Shown here: positions 18,067-28,703 of the stretch, piece after piece
Numbering within the stretch: position 1 is the stretch's first letter
Layout: each line of letters starts with the position of its first letter
From: Reticulitermes lucifugus
Taxonomy: Eukaryota; Arthropoda; Insecta; Blattodea; Rhinotermitidae
Assembly (NCBI GenBank): GCA_026260175.1
Contig: JAKCWW010007091.1
Coordinates: forward strand, 347 to 30,318
DNA: 29,972 nt
Reading direction: 5' to 3'
The notes under the pieces: generated by a model
Told to the model about the DNA's origin: nothing
What the model saw: the letters and a program-made list of their open reading frames with translations, nothing else
Databases searched by the model: none
Translations under genes and position numbers: made by a program

Positions 18067-18225
18067 TACAGTCAAACCCCAATATAGTGCCACCAGCATT
18101 AACTCCCATGAGTTTGTGAACATATATTACCTCTTATGTAGTATTTATCGATGTACCGCCACCGTCGATATGTCGCCACAAATGGCAGTGAACAGACAGT
18201 GGCGCAATATCGGAGATTGATTGTA
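18067..18225. mobile_element. MITE with TA target site, pogo/Tigger-like ends
   Basis: The element 18069-18223 (155 bases) is bounded by TA at 18067-18068 and 18224-18225. The left end 'cagtcaaaccccaatatagt' and the inverted right end 'caatcaatctccgatattgc' match at most positions and continue to 'gccac'. Such ends (cagtcgaacctcg... type) and a TA duplication are typical of the Tc1-mariner/pogo group. No coding capacity. Confidence 0.7.
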
Positions 18226-18470
18226 GCCCGATTTAAGTGAATGTAATTTCTTCAGAGGGCTAGTCTAGTCTGGTAGTACTGTGATTGTATTCAGGAAAAG
18301 TTCATCTGGCTGCAGTGTCGATCCTGGTACAGGATTGTTTCATGCGCCGTGCTGGTTGTCTTTGCGTTTTGTGGAAAGATCGTCCAGCTCTCTGGCTGCA
18401 CCGTTGGGCCTGTCTACACATCAGCGATGTCGAGATACGGAAACGCTTGTTCCTCGGTGATCGTTTTCAT

Positions 18471-18814
18471 TTAACACTCTTAAAGCCTAGTTGTTAATTT
18501 ATGTACCACCAGGTTTAACAATCAAGTTTTCTATATTTTGCCCATAGAATGTATTTATGTGTCTTGTTTGTTCTCAGAAGAAACGGCGATTATTTCCATA
18601 TACAGCATTAACTTTTTATAACTTAGATGCTCTGTGTTTTCTGCGCGGTACAGACCGAATCTTGCCCATTATAACAGTAAGTTAATGCTCTATGTGGAAG
18701 TAATCACTGTTCTGTGATCAGGATAAAACACAAATATACTGTGTGGACAGACTAGAGCGTTTGAGTGATAAACCTGGTGGTACTTAAAGTAACAACTGGG
18801 CTTTAAAGGGTTAA
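18471..18814. mobile_element. piggyBac-like MITE with TTAA ends, palindromic
   Basis: TTAA at 18471-18474 and 18811-18814 bounds a 336-base segment. The left end reads 'cactcttaaagcctagttgt' and the inverted right end 'ccctttaaagcccagttgtt'. The arms pair for about 150 bases each, sharing 'gtaccaccaggttta' and 'agcattaact', with a centre near 18640. TTAA targets and ends starting CCCTTT are typical of piggyBac-type elements. Non-coding. Confidence 0.75.
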
Positions 18815-18842
18815 TATTCAGATCGAGGAGGAATGGGAATGA

Positions 18843-19140
18843 GATTTGTGGGGCATGTAGCACTCGTGACAGGTATGAGAAACGCATAGAAAATTACAAT
18901 CAGGAAAGGTGAAAGGGAAGAGACCTCTTGGATAAACAAAGTGTAGACGGAAGGATAATACTGAAATGGATATGAAGGAAGCGGGGTGTGTAAATGAGGG
19001 TTGGATTCATTGGGTTCAGGACAGGGTCAAGGTCGGGCTGTTGTGAACGCATGAATCTTCGAATTCATTGAAAGGGCGGGGATTACTTGACAGGCTGGAT
19101 GCCTTTTTGCTGATAGGGTTGTCGAAGAGCAGAAGTGCCT
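18843..19140 (+). pseudogene. 3'-terminal remnant of a non-LTR retrotransposon
   Basis: Broken translation gives 'FVGHVALV', 'MRNA', 'KGEREE', 'MDMKEAG'-like and 'AVVNA' blocks in the order seen in the C-terminal end of a common insect LINE protein, with stops in between. The nucleotide run 'aatggatatgaaggaagcgg' and the 3' untranslated 'gcggggattacttgacaggc' support it. The same 3' end occurs at 20561-20690. Confidence 0.7.
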
Positions 19141-19575
19141 GTGAGCCTTCTTTCGTTAAAAGACGGATCACCACCCTGTGTTGCTCCCATTTTGACTTTC
19201 TTAACTGCATGACTGATTTTGTTTTTCACGAAGCTTAGTATTAATCGTTATGCCATTGGAAGTCACTTCCACGCTGTATGCTTTAATTCCTTGGAATAAG
19301 CGATAATCAACATGGCGGATGCGCGAACGTGCGCGACGGGAGCAAAATTTACTTGAGGATCTTGTGATTATGTATGTTGATGTATCGTGGAACAACACGT
19401 AACACTTGTTACGGTAATTTTTTAGCACGTGAAACGACAACATGGCGACCGAGCGAAAAAGTAATTTTGCGGTTTTGATATCGATAGTTAATGGACGGTT
19501 GGAGGGAGGTAGGCGTGTGAGATGTGTTATGCAGTTATGTTTGATCATGAACCATGGTGTACGAAAGAGGCGAAT

Positions 19576-19727
19576 AATTAACCGATGAACACAACACGTG
19601 TTTATTAAAATCTACAGTCAGCTACTTGTTTCGGCAGTGTGAACCTGTACAACTGTTGTTTAACGTAGCCGAAGTGTGTAGCTGATTGTGCACGTCAATA
19701 AACAAGTGTTGTGTTAGTCGGTTAATT
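19576..19727. mobile_element. Fold-back element with decayed hammerhead-like core
   Basis: 'aattaaccgatgaacacaac' at 19576 pairs with 'gttagtcggttaatt' ending at 19727. The arms share 'acaagtgtttattga'-like sequence and 'cagctac'. The centre near 19655 is unpaired. The minus reading of the left arm contains GAAAC-AA-GTA, which fits a hammerhead 3' core, but no CUGANGA box is seen. Confidence 0.65.
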
Positions 19728-20560
19728 GTTGGTGTCTGTCTGCGTACATATGGGTGTACCAACAACGGGATGAACCATATCAAATTAACATTCCTAAACA
19801 TTACACTTGAACCACTGTTTGTAAGTGAACAGTTACAAACATGGTGGCGATGCGAAACTTTGTGGTTGTACCCGACAACTATAAGCAGTAGACTGTTTAC
19901 AGACAAAATGAGATGATAATGGTGCTAATATATCCGTAAAACGGTATCACTGTGTAGTGTTTTGTATCGCTCCGTTCCCTTTTGGAATATAGAAGCATAG
20001 GCCTACTGCGCGCGTGGCCGTTGTGGTGTTTTTAGGGAACTTGCCTACATGACACAGAACACGCGTCTTAGCTCGTAGCAGCCAGTAGCTTATTATTAGC
20101 TACAGACTATATTTAGACCGCACATTCACACTGTCAAACCACTGCGTCTGCCTCGGGTCAAAACAATCACCATGACAACGCAGGGATCAAGTGAAAGCCA
20201 GAGTAGCCAACCTATGGGAAAGAAACGGGAACTGGCCATTGATGCACTGTGCCATTGTATAGTTTATTAACTTTGTTTTTATGGGTGCTTTTGCTGTGAC
20301 GTGTAGTACACGTCCGCATGTGTCATCTCACGAGACAAGTTTTCGAATGAAATTTAGTATCGCAGTGTAGTAAACTACATCGTAATGCTGCAGTCCGTTG
20401 TACGCAGTGTCCACAGGAGTAACTTGTACGTTGGCATTCTGAAATCTTATTTAGTGCTTATACATATCAACCCCGTTGAAACATGTATTACTGTTTTCAC
20501 CCTGGTTACTATCGTGTTAGTGATTACTGTTATCAGTAGGGTTAATATTCTTCCCATGGT
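19728..20560. other. No recognisable feature
   Basis: Includes GAAACATGTA at 20479-20488 with no credible CUGANGA partner. Open frames (19686-19916, 20385-20588) show no family features. Confidence 0.5.
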
Positions 20561-20690
20561 GATAGGGACAGGTGGCGGGCTCTTGTGAATGCGGTAATGA
20601 ACCTTCGGGTTTCATAAAACGCGGGGAGTTTCTTGACTAGCTGACGACCTGCTAGCTTCTCAAGAAGGACTGTGCTCCATGGAGTTAGTT
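20561..20690 (+). pseudogene. Short 3' end of the same LINE family
   Basis: Translation of 20563-20610 gives 'DRDRWRALVNAVMNLRVS' and a stop, in line with the C-terminus of the LINE protein. The 3' untranslated part 'cgcggggagtttcttgacta' follows. Only about 16-18 codons remain, so this is a strongly 5'-truncated copy. Confidence 0.7.
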
Positions 20691-20949
20691 ATTTTCCCAT
20701 GGTTACCATTATTCATTTCGGTAGTGGCGCTAGTGTTGGTCCCACCTCACAAGTTTGTGCCTCCGTCACATTGCCATTACATGTTGTAGAAAATTAAGAA
20801 GTATGACTATAGTGGCATATCCAGAGGTCCAAAGATTTGTCCAGAATTTAGGAACCACCTTTAATTTGCAGTCGCCAGAAGGGTGACATGAAGAAAGTTC
20901 AACACTGATAATTCTGGAGTGACCTGTTGAACCTCACTGTTATCTGGCG

Positions 20950-21160
20950 CTTTCTGCTTGGTGAATGTGAGCCGATATGCATTTTCAGATACACGGAAAA
21001 CACCTTCAGTAATTATACTGAAAATCTTGGGTGCCACCGTACATAATTTAGTTGCCAGGGCGACAAGGCGCGAGAAATTTGTGAACCGTTGCTCATGTCA
21101 TTTCGCCAAAATCCACCCAGCGGTTCTACAAATATGTGAACGGACAGACGGATAGTCATG
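20950..21160 (+). repeat. Interspersed-repeat fragment ('aaaatccaccagcggtt' type)
   Basis: 'atttcgccaaaatccaccca' is followed by 'gcggttctacaaatatgtga' and 'acggacagacgg'. From memory, this pattern recurs in many insect genomes as non-genic repeat. A related style of sequence is at 1095-1235. Confidence 0.35.
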
Positions 21161-23088
21161 ACAGTCCCGATTCGCGTAAAGAATACATAATTGCTAAAAG
21201 AATCTTCTTGTAGTCCGTATAATACCCGGGTTTCGAAATTCGTTTTGTTTTTTGTGAGGCAAAAATCGCATTGTGTTGGAACGTTTAAAGGTGCATTGTT
21301 ATCCGAAATAGTTTGGTGATAACCTTAGATATCCCCGATCCTAGACATTGTAGTACCAGCATGCGCGTTATGCCTACAACATCCATTGTGCTGCGATTTA
21401 GCTGACGTTTTCCTGTATGAAAGCTATTCTCCTTTGTGTGTTAAGTGTACCTCCTCTCTGATTAGTTCTGCTGCCTTTTGATGCAGGCTAAAGGCGCGTG
21501 CGAGTGAGCAGTGACGAATAGCCTTGCAGGCTGAAGTGTGTACGGCTCGCACGAACGACCGAACATGAGCCCATGGGTACGAGTCTCCTGTCCTTAGCCA
21601 AAGGGACTCATGTCACTTTGTGTTCGTTGCTGTGTGTGGACGGTCAAGAGTACATAGTCTTGCATTTGGAACGCGAAAAGAGTGGTTTTCGTCAATGAAA
21701 ACTGCTTGACTTTAATTCAAGTACATCGTAGTGTTCGTGCGAACCCAGTAGCTGTCTTCCACTTTGTGTAACGTTTTACTAATTTTCGGACCGATCACCA
21801 TAATTAGCGGTTCAAAGTCACTTGATGCCATTCTTGCAAATTTCCTGATGTCTCCAGTATCCTCTTCGAGCCTCTGGTCACTTGAAAACATTTGAACCGC
21901 TGTATTCGTTCGTGCTTATGTACGTCGGCATAATCCACAAGCGACTTTATCATCGGTTGTGTTTCGTGTCATTTCGTACATGACAGAGAAAGCCGCGGTT
22001 GGAACGATAACCGGACATTCTGACGCTCGTCACTCTGGCCGGTTATGCGAACGACTGAACGAACTGGTGGAGCGGTTGCGAATCAGCGGACGGACTGTAT
22101 TGTATGGACATGGCCACGAATTTGCTTGTATTGTTGGCACTTCTACTTGCTGTGTATGTACGCGAATTTGGAGTAGGGTTTCTTTACACTATATTAGTCG
22201 CTCTGAAACTGCAGTGTTGATGTATGTGTGGAAGAAATGTTGATTTTGAGCCAAAATTAGGCTCCTCCTCTATCTTTGGAGGTTTTCGTGATTAGATTCT
22301 TACAATTTGTATATATATCTTCATTTGTGCGTAAGGTATGCTTTGTTCAGATATTTTTTTTAATCTCTTCCTGCTTTAGCCGCGAGTATTAAGATTCTGA
22401 ACAAGAAAGTCCTTGTTCTTATGCAAGCTGTTGGACGTTTTCCCAGATTTGTATATTTTGAAGACATTACAGAGTTTTTGTTTGGACGCATTGTAGTACG
22501 CGGACTTCTAATTTGCTATTAATAAGTGCACTCGGGCCGCGGGTTATTCTAACGGAATCGAAAACAATATGAAATAGTCTACAATAATGCTGTCATTGCT
22601 GACATTCTTTTGTGGCAGGTTGATGCGTGACATCCTCTTGCGTTTTGTAAGTTGTCAGCAAATTAAACGATACGGTCTAACGTATCTGTATTTATTAGAA
22701 AAAGAATATTTTGTTTTTCAGTAAGCTGTATGCTTCAGATAATTAGGCTTGATGTAATGATGTGTAGAATTTAATAGCCTGCGTTTATATATTGCTATAT
22801 AAGGCCGGATTTTGATGCATTAGTGTTGAAACATGTAGCTTATTGAAGAAAAATATTTTTGTTATGAATATAGTTGTGTTATAGCGATGTTTAATTTATT
22901 GATCTCTTTGCATGTTCTTTTTGTTTCTGTGAGGTATGAAATGGCGCTGGTACTGTAGTCATCTTGTGATATCTGTCAGCCACCATTTTGTTGTCACGGT
23001 GTGGGTTATTCCGACTAATGACGGATTTTTTTTTAACAAACGTAATTTCATTGTGTTGTTAATAGCACAAAAATTAAATCAGCATCTG
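21161..23088. other. Nearly 2 kb with nothing recognised
   Basis: No SINE, LINE, palindrome or tRNA-like head was found. The longest frame (21959-22243, plus, 94 residues) has no motif I know. GAAACATGTA at 22828-22837 is preceded by a poor match to the hammerhead core and is not called. Confidence 0.5.
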
Positions 23089-23130
23089 TCCGAACACAAC
23101 TAAATTCTATAGAATTTAGTTGTTTTCGGA
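23089..23130. other. 42-base palindrome with no spacer
   Basis: The two 21-base halves, 23089-23109 and 23110-23130, are inverse complements with a single mismatch (centre 'ttctatagaa'). It would form a cruciform or hairpin. Confidence 0.85.
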
Positions 23131-23725
23131 TTAATTAAGGCTTTACGATATCTACTCGGATTTGTTTGTTCAACTTAATATCGGAAAAATGCAACGTTTG
23201 GCCGAGTGGATATGTTACGACTTTGTGTCCATGCGTCTTACAATGTTTTGGACCCCTTGACATGCATTTCCTGGCAGTGTGGCCAGAGCTAACCAGTCAA
23301 ACCAAAAAGGTAACCGAAGTGCGGAGAGACTTATCTTGAACCGTGTAGCCATTTCTGTGTTCGAAACGCACCTCTGGGCCATAACATGGATCTCTTATAA
23401 CTACACTGTAACCGTTGTGCTTACGTTAACGGATTTGCCACCTTGGCTGAGGGCCTTGACGTGGCAGTCCGAACTTGTTGCAAGTGGCAGTACGTGTGGT
23501 TTGAGCTTGCTGCTACTGTGATTTATATATCTGAGTATGATTCATCGTAGAGTATTATACCGAAGGCCGACGCTGGCGCAGGAAGCCAAATCCTCTGGGT
23601 GTTGCCAGGTAAGGAGGACAGGAGCCAATGCCGTGTCTTGGTACCTCTAACGTTTATGACTTCTGTGTGCGTGTTTTTTTTAGATTCCCTTGTTTACTGA
23701 GAAGTAGAGTCGTGCAAGACTAGGA
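23131..23725. other. No recognisable feature
   Basis: The open frame 23279-23521 has no family features or nearby gene signals. Confidence 0.5.
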
Positions 23726-23805
23726 ACCGGGTAGCTCAGTTGGTGTAGTATACTGGCTGGACGATCGAAGAATCGGGTTACCGTTCTCGGAAGGGGAAAG
23801 AGATC
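23726..23805 (+). repeat. SINE-1 tRNA-like head only
   Basis: The A-box 'gggtagctcagttggtgtag' is well preserved. 'ctggctggacgatcgaagaa' and a weak B-box region ('gggttaccgttctcgg') follow, then 'aaggggaaagagat'. The body and tail are missing. Confidence 0.65.
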
Positions 23806-24267
23806 ACTGCCGTGTAGTCGATACCACTTCTCATTAAATGTTTCTGTCTGAGATATGGACATAATTTCCGATTTGCATTTTCACAACTTTTTTTATGTTG
23901 ATGTCACTTCCAATTGTATTTTCCACTTCATTATTCTACTCCGTTTGCATCGTAATCGGGTGCTAATGAAGGTAACACACAGGATTGTCGAGAGGAATCG
24001 GGAGAAGCATGCCAGAACCATTGAGAACCAGATTAGCCGCTTGTGCAGAACATTATCGGAGTGGTGGGGGATACCTTAAGGCTGGACGTCTAGGTTTTAC
24101 ATACAGTCCGAGTTGAGTAACTCGTAATAGGCAATTCATTGTCTCTTTAATGAAAACGACCTTAAGAACAGAATGCTAATATTAACGATCAGTAGCGCCA
24201 TGGGACTGCAGTCTTGGCGACGCCGACGAACTGTATTTATTAGTAAAGTCTTCATGTGTTTGTATAT

Positions 24268-24500
24268 GTCGGGTAGTTCAGTTAGTATAGTGACTGGTGT
24301 GCTGGACGACCGAGGACAGGGGCAAGAATCTTTCTGTCCGGCAAAACAGCACTTTCTGCTGGGATAAAAACCGGCGGAGGTGTGAAGCCACCACTCAGCT
24401 GTATACAGTGCCGAGGATAAGAATGCGTGGAGCTATATCTCCACTCCTCCATATGCCTTCAGTGGCGTGGTGCTTAATCATGCGTGGGGGGGCATTGTTA
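24268..24500 (+). repeat. SINE-1 copy lacking the B box
   Basis: Head 'gggtagttcagttagtatag' and 'ctggacgaccgagg' run straight into 'acaggggcaagaatc', so about 20 bases holding the B box are deleted. The 'ccggcggaggtgtgaagcca', 'cagtgccgaggataagaatg' and 'ctccatatgccttcagtggc' blocks follow. It should be dead as a polymerase III promoter. Confidence 0.75.
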
Positions 24501-25139
24501 CTTCTTGCTGCCGTTACTTACCATGTGAACATTCCCAAGGTATGGGATTTATGGTGGACGGGATTTGTGGTGTACTAAATTACACTGGGATTGATTTCTC
24601 TTCGAGTACTTCGGTTTTAATGTTATTTATCATTCCATCAGTGACTGTTTACTCATGACATCCGGGGGATGGTCAGTGGGCCCATTAAAGGCCGCAGTTC
24701 TTCACAGACGGGGTCACCTCATCCCCAAAATAAGACACCCACGCTATTGTATTTTCAAGGGTCGTACCACCGGACATCCTTACGCTGTATGCGTCGCTGT
24801 GGGCTACTCTTCCCGTCTTTTCTTCTTGTACGGCGGGACATACGTTTGCGCTTTACCGGGTTTAGCTAGCCGGCAGGGGACATTCTCAGGGAAAGCAGGG
24901 ATGTGCTGGACGAGTCAGTTTGTGTGATTTATAAATTTGTGATCTGTAACACGCACACACCTAAACCCAGGTTTCAGACATATCTGCTTATGATGATCGA
25001 AATTATACGTATATTATATTGATGGCGGCACATATGTTTTACACATCTACTCCTACTACAGATTCACTAGTTATCAAACTCAAAACAATTTATTGATAAA
25101 TTATTTTAATAATAGCGCAACAATCAGTACGTCTGCCGT
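24501..25139. other. No recognisable feature
   Basis: Two overlapping plus frames (24655-24927, 24669-24869) in different registers have no family features. Confidence 0.5.
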
Positions 25140-25453
25140 GGTTAAAAGCAAGTAAAGTAAAGTAAAGTTCACCCTAGAACAGGCCATGAAGGTCCAGAGG
25201 GGAGTAGAGGTATGACTCTATTCTTTCTTTAACCTCGGCGCTAGATGGGTGGGTGGTCAACGCCACGCCCCGGCCGCTTTACCCCCGGGAATGACCCGGT
25301 ACCTATTGTACAGGAGGCTGGGTAGGTCCCAGAGCCGGTCTGGACGGGTGCTGAAAATCTCGCCCCCACCGGGATTCGATCCCCGGACCGTCCAGCTCGT
25401 AGCGAGTCGCTGTACCGACTACGCTTTCCCGGCCCACGGTTAAAAGCAAGTAC
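25140..25453 (-). repeat. SINE-1b insertion (25155-25438) with 15-base target duplication
   Basis: 'ggttaaaagcaagta' is identical at 25140-25154 and 25439-25453. Minus-strand order: A-box 'agcgtagtcggtacagcgac', B-box-like 'gggatcgaatcccgg', 'gcgagattttcagcacccgt', 'gacctacccagcctcctgta', 'ggggtaaagcggccggggcg', then a tail with 'ctctggaccttcatggcctg' and 'tttactttactttact'. It lacks the inverted tail duplication of the 15262 copy. With clean duplications and good boxes, this is among the youngest insertions here. Confidence 0.88.
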
Positions 25454-26745
25454 CAGTGTAAAATTACATTCCTCGGCCTGAACATATATGATATGGCTAC
25501 AAGTGTGAGAATACCATTGGTTATCCTGGTATTCGGGAACAGCCCATTTTTGCAGTTTTGGGATGGTATGGGGGTTTTAGATTTTTGTTATTGGTTGTAT
25601 TCACAACGATGGATTGAGGGATTTTTGAGCGCTAGGAGGAATTATTTCCTTTGCACAGGTAAGTAATTTTCAAGAGGGCGTTATTCCATTCCCGTCTTCT
25701 AATGATTTAATGACAGTTAAAGCTGTCAAGCCAAATCAGCGCATTGAACTCAGCTTGACCAATGTCTCAGCTTGAATGTCTCAAAGTTTCGAACTTGCAG
25801 ACGTGGTGACAGCTGATAGCTATTTCATTGGCATAAGTACTAACGCTACGGGGATCCTTTGACTTTTGCCTATTGGGGTGAAGGACTCGAAACTTCACAC
25901 CGCCTGGGTGAGCACCTGAGGGTGCTGGGGCTTGATCCATCTGCGACAGTCATGTTTTATGTTGCTCTCCTTCAAACAGTTTCAAAGACTGGGTTTCAAC
26001 CATCCCTGGCAAGGTTGTAGTGGCTTATAGTCTGTGTCCTTTAGGATGTTGGTTCAGTTGTGACTCTGACGGCACTCTGCCTTTGTATCTCCGAATAATT
26101 ACGTTGCCTAGCAACCCAGACAGATCTTTGCTAATTATCCACTTGTTGCAGAAGAGACAGCCGAAGGAAGGGGGATCTGATGGTGTCTGTTTTAAAAATA
26201 ACTTACTGACATCGTTCCCGTTCACTAAGACCTTTGTAATTACCCCCAGCTACTGCTGTCGGGGGGTATTACAACACGCATGATGTTCATTGGTAACAGG
26301 GAATAAAGCTGTTTATATAACATGCGTTTGTGGGTGGATCATGTCAAGGAAATCGAACGTACTGGTCTGGTGGGTGGGGCTCTATTCGTGTCGGGAGATC
26401 TCTTGTTCAAATTTCGACCCGGAGACGGAACTGTATTGAGGCTCTTCGTGCTGTTCTCAATTCCCTTTAGGAAAGTGTCTGCATAATGCTCGCAGAATCT
26501 ACAGACTCGCTTATAGCTGCATGGCTGCACAGCCACCGATTACGCCGCCCGCTCTATAGTTAGTACTCGGTGCTGTACACGCCGTAGAGCGGACGACATT
26601 AGTTTCTTTACAACGGCCAGTGGTGGCCGTCGCTCTGCCGTACTCCGTTTTGCGTTAAAATCTCTGTACCTTAAAGTGGGGTTCGATGGCCTTCCACGTC
26701 GTTTTTAGTTCCTCAGTCACTTTGAGGTTGTGGTCTTAGGGGTTG
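25454..26745. other. About 1.3 kb with nothing clearly recognised
   Basis: A tRNA-like look around 26355-26425 ('ctggtctggtgggtgg', 'ttgttcaaatttcgacccgg') is too weak to call. Open frames at 26020-26283 and 26536-26339 have no family features. Confidence 0.45.
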
Positions 26746-26879
26746 TGACGCGGTGTGGCCATATTGGTGGATACCTACGTTCCGGAGGAATGTGCAGCCT
26801 TTATATTCAGTAAGCGGAAGATGTGCCGACGCGTCTTCCGAAGCTGTGATATCCACCGATATGGAGACACAGCGTCGCA
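26746..26879. mobile_element. Fold-back element, possibly FB-A-related
   Basis: 26746-26786 ('tgacgcggtgtggccatatt', 'ggtggatacctacgttccgg') pairs with 26837-26879 ('gatatccaccgatatggaga', 'cacagcgtcgca'). The 'acgttccgga' part recalls the FB-A core. It directly abuts the LINE scrap at 26889. The frames 26753-27004 and 26755-27000 run through it. Confidence 0.6.
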
Positions 26880-26888
26880 GACTGAATA

Positions 26889-27040
26889 TTTTCTCGAACA
26901 CTCTCAGCCCATGTTCATCCCTCAGCGTGAGAGACCAAGTTTCACACCCACACAAAACAGGCAGAATTACAGTTTCGTGTATCTCAGTCCATATTTTTGA
27001 ATAGCAAACTGGAAGACAGTTGTCGTTAAATACCTTGTAA
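26889..27040 (-). pseudogene. Internal LINE fragment near the reverse-transcriptase C-terminal region
   Basis: Minus translation reads 'ETVILPVLCGCETWSLTLRD' and then 'EHGLRVFE', a conserved stretch of insect non-LTR retrotransposon proteins that lies upstream of the end pieces seen at 233, 18843 and 20561. It ends abruptly at the fold-back element. Upstream similarity fades by about 27040, where frame breaks are present. Confidence 0.75.
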
Positions 27041-27504
27041 AATATGTCATGTTCCTACCTTGAATTCAGTACGGAGTATATCCAAAATGCAGTTTCCTTC
27101 TTCCGAAATTTCTCGTGCAATAAATAACGCAAGAACGACAAGTAACTTTTCAAACTCCTCAAAACTGGAGCTGATAGAGGAAACGTGTGTTCGCCACTCA
27201 GGCGCGCTGAAGCGTTACAACACACCCGTGAAAAGGGGCCCTTAGATCCATTGCCCTGCTACGGTCTTCTGCCAGCGTTTGTAAGGGTATGACACATGTT
27301 CGTCACTGGGCTGATTGCGGAGTGTTTGAAATGGGCTTTGGAGCGGGGTGTGGGTTTTTCCAATTGCATCTGTACATTCCTGTGAATTCCGCGATTAGTT
27401 AAGCATTATTTCTATAATCCAAACGAGTGTAAAGGCCTTCCCTGTGGACACCATAAACGCATGTGGGTCATTGGATGTGTAACTCCACTAATTCGTAACC
27501 TTGT
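27041..27504. other. No recognisable feature
   Basis: The frame 27060-27245 has no family features. Confidence 0.45.
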
Positions 27505-27692
27505 CACGAGATTGAGACGAGTGGTCAGCTTCACGCCCTGGCCGCTTTACCCCCCTGGAAGAGTTTCCATTACCTATTGAATTGGAGGCTGTGTGGGCTT
27601 CAGAGCCGGTCCATACAGAAGATAATCGAAACATGTTTTTTCGGTCGTCTTGTCCGTGCCGTAGTCATTGTAATGACTGAGCTATCCAAACG
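27505..27692 (-). repeat. SINE-1 copy without B box
   Basis: Minus-strand head 'ggatagctcagtcattacaa' and 'gacaagacgaccg', then the B-box region is absent. 'ggaccggctctgaagcccac', 'cctccaattcaatagg', 'ggggtaaagcggccagggcg' and 'tgaagctgaccactc' follow. The tail module is missing. Confidence 0.7.
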
Positions 27693-27881
27693 AATGTAGG
27701 TTAGTGTTCTCGTCAGAAGACAGTGAAAACTGACGTTCCGTATTATTTATATTAGCTGTCTTGCTTATGGCTGTCGACATCGCTATTCAGGTTAAACTGA
27801 AATTGTCTTTTTAATTTTTTGTTACTTTCCTTCGTGGTTATTTTCCAGACTGAAGTAGCACGAAAAATGTATAAGGTATTG

Positions 27882-28043
27882 TGCGAAATGCTGTAATGCG
27901 CCTAAAACTCGAATGAGATTTATCTGAACTCGTGACTAATAATTGTTTGAAACTACGGTTATGCTAAATGCTGTAATGCGCCTAAAACTCGAATGAGATA
28001 TATCTGAACTCGTGACTAATAAAGTTTTGAAACTACGATGTTA
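27882..28043. repeat. 80-base tandem duplication
   Basis: 'aaatgctgtaatgcgcctaa' starts at 27886 and again at 27966. The two units stay about 90 percent alike through 'ctgaactcgtgactaata' and 'ttgaaactacg'. The recent look suggests local duplication. Confidence 0.9.
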
Positions 28044-28317
28044 TTATTTAACTATTTGTAACTGTAGAGAGATCTTGTAGTGGCCATTTTGTTTAAGTAG
28101 CCAGTGAATGGGTCGGCGTCTCAATATTAGCAATTTCTCTTCAACCCGTCAGACCAGGTATTATGTTTCTCAACTATAGACTTTTCACCACGTAATCGGA
28201 CACGCTTTTATGAGTTTCATACGCATTGAAATAGGCGTGTAGGCCTATTTTATGTAGCGTGTTTTATTAGGCCATTATATTTAATGAGCTACCATATATG
28301 TGATTTAATTTCTTGTA

Positions 28318-28504
28318 CTGCTTGGTACGGACTCATTCCATTGTGTCAATACAACTAACACTATGCAGCAGAGACCTTCTTGAGAGGCAACAATTCGTAA
28401 GTTGGTCAAGAAATTCCCCACATTTTATGGAACCCGAAGGTTCATTGCCGTATTCACAAGAGCCTGCGATTGCCTCCTCCTCTGAGCCAGATGAATACAT
28501 TTAA
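28318..28504 (+). repeat. Copy of an insect repeat with a recurrent pseudo-protein
   Basis: The plus frame reads 'ERQQFVSWSRNSPHFMEPEG' followed by 'SLPYSQ' and 'SEPDEY'. I remember closely similar strings ('...FMEPEGSLPHSQ...', or in another frame '...KFPAFYGTRRFITAF...') from many unrelated insect gene predictions, which marks them as repeat-derived. It should not be annotated as a gene. Confidence 0.6.
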
Positions 28505-28547
28505 CGGATATATAATCCTTCCTCAGTATGTTTTAAACACAAATTGT

Positions 28548-28588
28548 GAACCTAAGGATGACCTGAAATAGGTCGAAACATGTAGTTC
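28548..28588 (+). ncRNA. Hammerhead-ribozyme-like motif 6
   Basis: Box CTAAGGA at 28552-28558 (the expected G at its third position is A), extra T, helix II gacc with ggtc (loop 'tgaaata', four perfect pairs), GAAAC at 28575-28579, loop 'at', then GTA. Helix I is GAAC (28548-28551) with GTTC (28585-28588), four perfect pairs. The box mutation should abolish activity. Confidence 0.5.
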
Positions 28589-28703
28589 TGTATAATAGAT
28601 AGAACTTAGTTTTTTTATGGTTTGTGTACCGTGTATTTTATCGTAAGTCTAAATCAAACCAACTAATGCCCAAGATTATTGGTAAGTATAAGATATATTT
28701 TCA

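Noticed and set aside
20479-20488. GAAACATGTA, hammerhead 3' half
   Set aside because: No CUGANGA-like box or pairing flanks upstream. The same holds for 22828-22837. GAAACATGT at 27628-27636 lies in a SINE-1 copy and is followed by T runs without pairing.
26355-26425. tRNA-like or SINE-like head
   Set aside because: The A- and B-box matches are poor and no body or tail of a known family follows.
28313-28504. 63-residue open frame as a gene
   Set aside because: Its peptide resembles a repeat-derived string that recurs in many insect predictions.
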